A stretch of DNA of 64,000 bases from contig NC_057791.1 of assembly GCF_014905175.1 (NCBI RefSeq), positions 11,908,177 to 11,972,176 on the forward strand, written 5' to 3'. Origin of the DNA: Aphidius gifuensis. Lineage: Eukaryota; Arthropoda; Insecta; Hymenoptera; Braconidae. Both the position numbers and the translations under genes were made by a program. This document shows, one piece after another, positions 56,606-64,000 of the stretch (position 1 is its first letter; every line of letters starts with the position of its first letter). Under the pieces are notes generated by a model that had not been told where the DNA came from, searched no databases, and saw nothing but the letters and a program-made list of their open reading frames with translations.

Positions 56606-57262
56606 CTACCCAGGGAAAAATCGTCAGATCAAATCAGATCAAATTAGATCTAATTTGATCTGGCTCAGATAAGATTTGATCTGATCAGATTTGGGTACAG
56701 ATAAAACTTGATCTGGTTTCAGATCAAATCTTATCTGACCAGATCCGACTAGATCAAACTAGATCAAACTTGATCTGGACCCAGATCAAATCGTATCTGA
56801 CCAGATTAAACTTGATCTAACCAGATCTGACTGGATCAAACTTGATCTGCGCCCAGATCAAATCTTATGTGACCAGATCAAACTTGATCTGACTAGATCA
56901 AACTAGATCACGGGCGAATGAATGTTTAAGAAGACAAATTTTTCCTACGTTTTATAATCACTGCCGTGGTTAAGTAGGTAAGGCTCTGGAATTTCACACA
57001 AGAAGCATTGAGTTCAAGTCCGAGTGATGTCAATTATTTATCGTAAAAATATAGAATTCTTAATATTGTATTTCATTAAAACTATAAGCAGAAAAACCAT
57101 ATTCTTCAATCGAGCATTGACTAATTTGAAATTATTTTTATTAAATTAATAAATTTTTATCCCGATCAAGTCAAATCAAGTCAGATCTGAAATTGTCCAA
57201 TAATCCTTATCTGGCTTGATCTGGTCAGATCTGATTTGATCTGATGATTTTTCCCTGGGTAG
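56606..57262. mobile_element. CCCAGGGAAAAATC word-array element (GATCAAACTTGATC words)
   Basis: CTACCCAGGGAAAAATCGTC at the left and GATTTTTCCCTGGGTAG at the right are inverted. CAGATCAAACTTGATCTGAC-type words fill 56622-56910 and 57175-57245. A tRNA-like sequence sits in the AT-rich middle (56961-57030). This is the same plan as elements A and B, with a different word. Confidence 0.85.
56961..57030 (+). pseudogene. tRNA-like centre of the GATC-word element
   Basis: CTGCCGTGGTTAAGTAGGTAAGGC is a good A-box region, and TTGAGTTCAAGTCCGAG contains a B-box-like GAGTTCAAGTCC. The A box is close to that of the SINE-like copies (GTGGTTAAG), but the expanded TAGGTTTAGG insert is absent. Confidence 0.55.
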
Positions 57263-57302
57263 CTCTAACCCTGCCAAATTGCCATTACGAACGAATCCCT
57301 GA

Positions 57303-57550
57303 GGTGCGTTATTAAATAGAAAGTTACGGGGTAGAGTTAGCAGAGTTAACTTAACACCAGACTATAACCCCGGCCGTTCTTAAATGGATGAGGTAGAGTC
57401 AGTGGGTTTAGACGTATATACGAGGGTGTAAGTCTTAAGTCTTAACCCACTGACTCTACCTCATTCACTTAAGAACGGCCGGGGTTATAGTCTGGTGATA
57501 ACTTAACTTTGCCTAACTCTACCTCGTAACTCTCTATTTAAGAACGCACC
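57303..57550. mobile_element. Near-perfect palindrome GGTGCGTTATTAAATAG, 248 bp
   Basis: The arms of about 105 bp pair almost throughout (GACTATAACCCCGGCCGTTC with GAACGGCCGGGGTTATAGTC) around a loop of about 35 bases. The arm sequence is CG-containing and less AT-rich than the neighbourhood. The sequence just left of the 56606 element shows a partial third copy of the arm. Confidence 0.9.
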
Positions 57551-57886
57551 CCAAAGTTCAGATATAGTTTGGTCTTACCATTAGGGTAAAAAAACAAATA
57601 AAAAAAAAATTATAAAATCTAATGAGCAATAATTTATTGAAAAAATTGTGTACAAATAAATTTGGCAAATTATAAATAATTCTTTCCGAGGACCATATTC
57701 TGATATCATTTATTCGTTAAAATATAATATACTTTGCCTGTCAATATTTGGTCAGAAATGACTAAACAACGTCTGAATTTGTCAGTTTTTGACAGGTTCT
57801 AACGTAGTCCGACCGAATCAAATTTATTTTGCCATTTCTTATCAAAATCTGTCAGAATTGTAATAATTATTTCTACCAGTAATAAT

Positions 57887-58120
57887 TCATGACAGTTTTT
57901 TTAAGATTTCGATAGACGTTAATTTACTTTTGGGAAAACTAATCACAAATGTTTGAGTATCTTTACTACAAATATCCAATAACTTATGAATATCTTCAGG
58001 TGTGTATCGTTCAAGTATTTTGATCCAATAGTTTTCCAAATATATCTGCAACTCTCTCATTTTTTCAGTCTCCTTGGCATGGTTTATGTATTCATCATTC
58101 ACTGAAATATACAAAGTCAT
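57887..58120 (-). CDS. Candidate terminal exon, unrecognised
   Basis: On the minus strand, after a 3' splice-site-like TATATTTCAG, a frame encodes about 71 residues (NDEYINHAKETEKMRELQIY, then YTPEDIHKLLDICSKDTQTF and a Lys/Ser-rich tail) and stops with TGA at 57887. The composition is that of an ordinary soluble helical protein, unlike the AT-derived frames around it. No upstream exon with matching phase was found. It lies between two mobile elements, so it may be a remnant. Confidence 0.35.
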   Translation of the reverse strand: MTLYISVNDEYINHAKETEKMRELQIYLENYWIKILERYTPEDIHKLLDICSKDTQTFVISFPKSKLTSIEILKKLS

Positions 58121-58374
58121 AATAATATGTATGGTGAATATAGAAGAAGAAGAGTCACAATACGGAGAATATTTTTCGGAAAATTTACAAAAAAATATAT
58201 TTATTTTTACATGGTAATCACAAGAGTTCCGACCAAAGCGCCAACAATGTAATTTAAGGAAGATAATGTGTCAATTTTTGTGTGAATGTAGGATATTTGA
58301 CGGCGTACAATGTTAAAATATAAATTTTTGAAAATATTCTCTTTTTCAAAGGGAACGTTGTAAAATCAGACTGT

Positions 58375-60163
58375 CCTGAGTAGAAATTCAAGTCAGGTCC
58401 TGATCAAAATCAGATCAGGATATCCTGATTTTATCTGGGCCGGATCCAGATTCCAGATCCAGATAGATCAAGATGGCTCTGTTTTTTCGTGAAGTCCGGA
58501 TCCAGATTGGATCAGGGTATCCTGATGTTGTCTTCAGGATAAAGTCAGGATACATGATCCGAAATGGTTCCAGATTCTGGATCCAATCCTGGTCAGAATA
58601 CATCATCAGAACTGGATCCAGATTCTGAATCCAAAATGGATCAAGAAATAAAAATATGATTCCAAAAAAAAAAATTACAATTTTTTTAAGTAATTTTTTT
58701 TTTGTTATGTAATTTTTCATGAATTTACAAACTTATAGTACTGAGTAATGATAAATAGACATCAACCTTATATCTGAACTAAAACCTAACTTAAGCTACT
58801 TTACTGTATGACCGGGATTCGAACCCTCAAAACACGGGTGTAATTACTATTGTTTCTAGACTTTTCAACACTTACTGTACTTGAAGTGTGGAAGTAGTAG
58901 TAATTAGAGTGAAAAGAACTATTTGAAAAAAAAAAAAATTAAAAATTTTACTATTTTTATCGTTTTTTTGTTAAACATCTTATGATCCTATAAATTCTTA
59001 CAGAGATCCTAACTCGATTTCAACGTATACTATGTGGAATTTCCTCAGCCTTTCAAACAACATAGTTTAAAAATTTAAAAAATGGCGCACTCGCCAAAAA
59101 TTGCATTTTTATGGGTAAAATCAAATTTTTAGTAATTTATATGGGTCTGTTTTCTCTGAAGAATTTTTTTTTGAAAAGCTGAGCGTTTCCTTCATGAAAA
59201 ATATAGAATACAAAAATTTGTAAAGTTGACGCATATCGCCGCAATTAATTTAAAAAAAAAAAAAAAAAACAATATAAATGTCAAATTTTTCCTTGAATCG
59301 CGGCTAAAATAATAGAGAGAAAAATCTGAAAAAATTTGAAAGTGTGTTTTTTGATATCGACTATCAGTTCAAAAAAATTAAAACTTACTCGCAAACATGC
59401 AAGCCCAAAAGTGGTGCTCGAATTGGTGGAATTTCTCAAATATATGTTATTTTCAACTTGATCGAGTATCGGTCCAGATTTAATCAAGGTATCTCTAATA
59501 AAGATAAGAGAAGGTTATCCTCATGCTATCCTGACCAGGCAAATTGTAAGAAAATAATTTATTTTCATCATGTTTTTAACTTGATCAAGTCTAGATCAAG
59601 ATTGGATCAGAATATTCCTATCAAGAATAAGATAAGGATATCCTGATGTTATCCGGATCAGGCAAATCGTATTTAAAAAAACAAATTATTCGATAATTTT
59701 TACTGCATCAAGTCTAGATCCCGACTAAATCAATATATCCCTATTAAAGATAAAATGAGGATATCTTGATGAAATACGGATCAGGCAGAAGGTATTTAAA
59801 AAAATAAATTATTCGATAATTTTTACTTGATCAAGTCTGGATCTAGACTGGATCAAGATATCCCTATTAAAGATCAGATAAGGATATCCTGATGTTATCC
59901 GGACCAGGCAACTGGTATTTTTACTGATTCAAGTCTGGATCCAGATTGAATCAAGATAATAACCTTAAGATAATAAGTTAAGGTTATTCTGATCCCGAAT
60001 GGGTCAGTTCGTGGTAGAGATACTTGAATACGAAAAGCCTCATCATATCCTGATCCGTATTGGATCAGGATTTGATAAAGATACTTGAATAAGGATATCC
60101 TTATGATCTTCTGATCCGATTCGGATCAGTGTTCAGTCTATCCTGTTCAAATTTCTACTTGGG
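58375..60163. mobile_element. CCTGAGTAGAAATT word-array element (GGATCCAGATTGGATC words)
   Basis: CCTGAGTAGAAATT at the left and AATTTCTACTTGGG at the right are imperfect inverted ends. The left body is GATCAGGATATCCTGATT and GATCCAGATTCTGGATCC words (58400-58640). The right body is ACTTGATCAAGTCTGGATCC and AAGATAAGGATATCCTGATG words, about 115 bp per unit, from 59450 to 60130. A B-box-like sequence is at 58808-58870. The plan matches the other word-array elements. Confidence 0.8.
58808..58870 (-). pseudogene. tRNA-like B-box segment of the GGATCC-word element
   Basis: On the minus strand, GAGGGTTCGAATCCCGGTCA is a textbook B box/T arm. No convincing A box is found upstream (AAGTCTAGAAACAATAG), so this is a partial tRNA-like relic. 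Confidence 0.5.
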
Positions 60164-60430
60164 GTATTTTAAAGAGTTTTTTGAAGGGTGACTATGTAAT
60201 TTTTAATAACTTTTTAATAACTAATAATTTTTTTTTTTTTTTTTTTCTTATGAAGAACAATACATTATTATTTTTGTGAGCATTTTGTGACATTATATTT
60301 TTCACATTAGAAAAGTGAATGATGATTGTATCTTTGGTATCTCATTCATTAATTGTATTTAGACGATTTTGATGTATAACAAATTAATTAACTTTGTCAC
60401 GTGAGGTTCCGTAGAGTAGGTAGACCCCAG
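60164..60430. other. AT-rich spacer, nothing recognised
   Basis: T-run near 60231-60247. No feature. Confidence 0.4.
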
Positions 60431-61315
60431 TAGGGTTACTATGCGTCCTGATTTTGAACGGCTTGTCTTGATACGGTCCTGATTTGTTAAATGTCCTGAT
60501 TTTTGAGACTCGTTTACAATTTTTAATTTTTTTTTTTATTATGTTTTTTTATAAATATAATATAGAATTTATCATTTACGCTATCTATGATGGACTCTTG
60601 AATACTTCTAATTATTGAAATTAAGATAGCGTGCAGTATATGTACCTCGTCATATAGAGTATAGGGAGCCCGATGCAAAATTTCTATAGCCTAGGCAACC
60701 CTTCTTTTATTTTTGTAAAATTAACTTTTATAAATTATTTTTTGTAAATTTTGTGGCTTGCCAGTTAATTTCTTTAGCAAAATTAATTCTTTGAAAATTA
60801 ATAAGTAAGCCACATCTTTTCCCTAGCCATTTTTCCTATAGCTCTTCAATTGTTTAAATAAATGAAAAGCTATTGACGAATGGCTAAGGGAAGAATGTGG
60901 CTCACCAATTAATTTCTTGAGCTAAATTAATTCTTCAAAAATTAATTGGTGAGCAACATCCTTTCCTTAGCCATTTTTTCTATAGCTTTTAATTTGTTTA
61001 AATAATTATTAATTTAACAACTTAAAAGCTATAAGAAAAATGCATAAAAAAAGAATTTCACTGACCAATTAATTTTTAATGAATTAATTTAGACAAAGAA
61101 ATTAACTACTCTAAATAATTTTTTTATCGTTCGTGTAATTGTGATGAATAATTATTGAATAATTAAAAAAAACGAATAAATAGATAACATATAATCAAAA
61201 TAAATTAATTGTTATGATTATCTACTTGAAACATAAATTTATGGGTGGAGGGGGTGAAATTTTGGAGTGGGAGGAAAATGTCCTGATTTGGTTTTCTCGA
61301 GATATGGTAACCCTA
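60431..61315. mobile_element. TAGGGTTAC TIR element, 885 bp
   Basis: TAGGGTTACTATGCGTCCTG at the left and a right end with TGTCCTGATTTG and ATATGGTAACCCTA are inverted. The flanks AGACCCCAG and GGGCCCCAG match at 7 of 9 positions, a possible decayed duplication. TAGGGT(T/G)-type ends are seen in hAT elements, which make 8-bp duplications; assignment is tentative. The interior is the palindromic word array 60755-61110. A stray right end lies at 43890. Confidence 0.65.
60755..61110. repeat. Inverted array of TGGCTAAGGGAAGAATGTGGC words
   Basis: GCCACATCTTTTCCCTAGCC and complement, AATTAATTTCTTTAGC and complement, and GAAAAGCTAT form successive hairpins. It belongs to the word family of 1-500 and 46390-46720. 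Confidence 0.75.
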
Positions 61316-61319
61316 GGGC

Positions 61320-62270
61320 CCCAGTGCAATTCGCGCTCGAGACAGTAAGGTTGAAAAAAAAAAAAAAATTCACATCAAATCCTTTATTATCAATATTTGT
61401 CGTTTGAAATAAGCAGTTGATTAACTTGTTATAAATCATCGAATCATAGAAGTGAAAACGTGCCGATGCTTCCTATGCTTGTGTGTTAAAGTGTTAAATT
61501 GTTGTCAACTTTGACCCTAATTATCTCGGTCAAATCGTGGTAGAAAATTAGAAAAAGAATTTGATAAAATAGATCTTTATTTCACTTAAAAAATAAGCCT
61601 TCTTTGATCAAAATCTGTGAGAGGGAATTTTTTTTCAATATTTTGACATACTGCCTTAATTATAAATAAACAAGATTTAAATCAATGCAACTAAGTTTAC
61701 AAAACGATGTATTTTTTTGATATTTTTTTATATAAATTTTATATTATTTTGTAACAACGCATTGAGCATAAAACTCTTCGACAGTTTTGTTGCAAGTTAT
61801 AGCTTGTCCAGTTTTTTAGTAGTTTTCAAAAATTTCCATAAAAAGGTCTGTCAAATTTTTAATGAACAAATAAACGACCCTTAAGGCAGAAGAATATCAT
61901 GAAAATTCTAACGAATATAAAAACCCTATTAAAAATTAATCTCGGACTAATAGATTTGATGCCCTCATTTTCAGTGGGAGAAAACAAAATAATTGACTAT
62001 CAAATTTTTTTTCCGCGCAAAAACTGTTAGTTGTACAGCAAAAGTTTCCAGCGAGGGCAAGAGAACCCTTAAAGGCGCTTCTCTTTAGCCATATACAAAG
62101 TCTCAGTCAATTAGTTCGTAAAGTATGAACTTTTTTTTTTTTTTTTTCGTTATAGTCCGTAAGCTGAAGGCTAAAAAACTAGACTCAACCGTATACGAAA
62201 AGAATGTGTCAAATGGTAGTCCTTGAGACCTAGAACACATTGCACATACCCTCAAGCAGTTTTTTGGTCA
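61320..62270. other. Spacer, nothing recognised
   Basis: Mixed AT-rich DNA with T runs at 62131-62146. No coding frame over 60 codons with plausible content. Confidence 0.4.
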
Positions 62271-62444
62271 CTCATCCACAGGTAAGCCAGGTAAAAAATC
62301 GATTATTCAGACTCCTCATAATTACATAATTTTTTGTTTAAATACTTTTAATTTTAATATATTAACTTAATTTTATACTCTCAAGCAAATTAATTGTAGC
62401 CCTGCCGAGATATTAATTTTTGAAAATTAAAAAAATCACGAATT

Positions 62445-62928
62445 ATAAGAGACGTTACAATTGCTTGGCGAGCTAGGATATTTTTTTTTAATGTATTTTA
62501 AATATAAAAAAAAAAATCTCAAGCAAAAAAAAAATAGCTAAAAGGGTTAAAAAAATTATTATAAATTAAATTGAATTGTAGAGCAATGCGGGGGCTGAGC
62601 GGCATGGGGATTACAGAGGGGCGCGAAAAAATAGAGTAGTGGGAAGTTTTTATCTTTTTTCTCTCTATAGTTTTCCTCTTCTAATATAAACTCCAAGCTG
62701 ACTGCCAAACTCCCCACCACTCTTTTCTTTTCGCACCGCTCTGTAATCCCCATACCGATACCGCTCAGCCCCCGCATTGCTCGATAATTTAAATTCTGTA
62801 ATATAATTTTTAATAATTTTTTAAACCCTTTTAGCTATTTTTTTTTTGCTTGAGATTTTTTTTTTTATATTTAAAATACATTAAAAAAAAATATCCTAGC
62901 TCGCCAAGCAATTGTAACGTCTCTTATA
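62445..62928. mobile_element. Near-perfect foldback, 484 bp
   Basis: ATAAGAGACGTTACAATTGC at the left and its exact complement at the right start arms of about 200 bp (GGCGAGCTAGGATATTTTTT, TGAGATTTTTTTTTTTATAT). These continue into GCAATGCGGGGGCTGAGCGG and ACAGAG(G/C)GG with only a short loop near 62650-62700. It has one of the highest arm identities in the window. The minus frame at 62559-62777 is an arm artefact. Confidence 0.9.
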
Positions 62929-63922
62929 CACTAAGAGAAGGATAAGTTAACAGTTAAGGGATTACCACTACCAATCAAAAACGCAGATAGAGCCTTGAAA
63001 TTTTTTGAGCAGATTAATGAAATAATAATACATACGCTCAAATTTTTTGATAATTTTCTTGTAGCTAATTACTTAGTAATTAATTACTAAAGTAGGCTAT
63101 TTTTTTGAAGGTTATACATAGGTTCTTATGGAGAGTCCGGTTTAGTTTTTAGAAACCTGGTTAGCCATTTTATGGAAAACGCAGATAGCTTTTTCAAAAA
63201 CTACAGATAGATGGAGGAAACAATAAGGAAAGTTTTGATATAAAAATTAATAGGGCTTTGAGACCTTTTTATTTTACAATAAATAAAAATAAATTTTTGT
63301 CTTTGTTTAAATACTCAAGTTGAAGTGAGAAACAAGATTTTCTCCTTCTTTTTTATCTCGTTCGCACTCATAGAAATATTATGTTTCTAAATTTCATACG
63401 CAAGAGGTCTCTAGATATGCGTGGGTAATCCCTTAACATACCAATATGTTTACATTAAACATACAAAAGTTTAATGTTAAGATATATATATTAACAATAA
63501 ACATAGATATCTTAACTGTTAACATACGTATGTTTATAGTTAACATACGTATCTTTACGCGGCCAAATATTTTGATGCGCCAGTCTACTTCTTGTCATCT
63601 TTTTTTTTTGACATTATATTGTGATACTATTCTAATTGTAATATAATATAATATGTACTCGTGTTGTCATAAATTTATTTAAATTTAGTTTTTTTGTAAA
63701 TTCATTCTTAATTTTACATTCAATTTTCATATTTACATACGTAAATGTCTTCAACTATCAGCCTAACCTTTAAACAATTACAGGTATAGTTAACATACGC
63801 ATATTAACTATGAGGATACGTATGTTTAATGTATATATATCTTTGATGTAAACTTATCAGCCACCACCCATTTTAACATGGCATATGTTATATATGTTAA
63901 CTGTTAACATATCCTCTGTGTG
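62929..63922. mobile_element. GTTAACATACGTATG word element
   Basis: AAGGATAAGTTAACAGTTAA near the left and TTAACTGTTAACATATCCTC near the right are inverted. GTTAACATACGTATGTTTA and TTAACATACG words cluster at 63437-63560 and 63785-63910. The centre contains ordinary AT-rich DNA. The sharp ends are blurred by the neighbouring palindrome. Confidence 0.6.
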
Positions 63923-64000
63923 TAATTCGTGATTTTTAATTTTCAAAAATTAATATGAATTAATTTGTTTGAGAGTTAAAAGTATTTAAACAAAAAATTA

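Larger units (their letters stand above)
62278..64000. mobile_element. Nested composite: outer inverted repeat split by two insertions
   Basis: The outer arms are 62278-62444 (CAGGTAAGCCAGG to AAAATCACGAAT) and 63925-64000 (ATTCGTGATTTTTAATTTTC to the window edge), inverted relative to each other and related to 31187-31440. Between them sit a long palindrome (62445-62928) and an element with GTTAAC words (62929-63922). The right arm is cut by the window end. Confidence 0.65.

Overview
This window is AT-rich eukaryotic DNA. It is dense in homopolymer runs and TA/ATT microsatellites, has almost no long open reading frame, has no operon or ribosome-binding-site signature, and shows GT-AG introns in its one convincing gene. 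The two recognisable protein signatures are a BEN-domain-like gene and a broken copy of the nucleolar gene NOC3L; both are metazoan families. The density of short inverted-repeat elements would suit an insect, perhaps a parasitoid wasp, but that is inference; no marker in the window fixes the species.

Almost everything here is mobile-element debris, in layers. 1-5240: palindromic word arrays, foldback elements and a TA-flanked inverted-repeat element. 5535-7633: a foldback holding a GGATATATCC-word element and a 30-bp minisatellite. 7966-20590: a cluster of three solo-LTR-like repeats (8099, 16234, 18197), each with perfect 4-bp target duplications, interleaved with two large terminal-inverted-repeat (TIR) elements. 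The one at 9511-13089 carries seven 360-bp satellite units. The one at 13132-16224 carries a tRNA-like hairpin and the NOC3L pseudogene. 20640-23550: a 2.9-kb TIR element with a foldback nested in it. 23774-32927: two CCCAGGTAG-ended elements built of CAAGCCTTG words, with foldbacks between and around them. 33000-45480: simple repeats, foldbacks of 0.1-1.3 kb and small TIR elements. 45489-49399: the BEN-like gene, lying between matching 17-bp inverted termini. 49400-64000: more word-array elements, tRNA-derived SINE-like copies, large palindromes and a nested composite that runs off the window end.

The signal that stands out most is a recurring architecture. Several elements share related termini (CCC-N-GG followed by a short A-rich stretch). 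Each is filled with its own short, mostly palindromic word (GGATATATCC, CAAGCCTTG, CAGATCAAACTTGATCTG, GGATCCAGATTGGATC and others). Four of them also have a tRNA-like B-box sequence near the middle. Two larger elements (9511 and 13132) likewise repeat their own terminal word internally.

No complete transposase, reverse transcriptase, rRNA, intact tRNA or CRISPR array was found. The BEN-like gene is the only candidate for a working host or element gene, and its 5' half is interrupted by a 1.4-kb inverted-repeat element.
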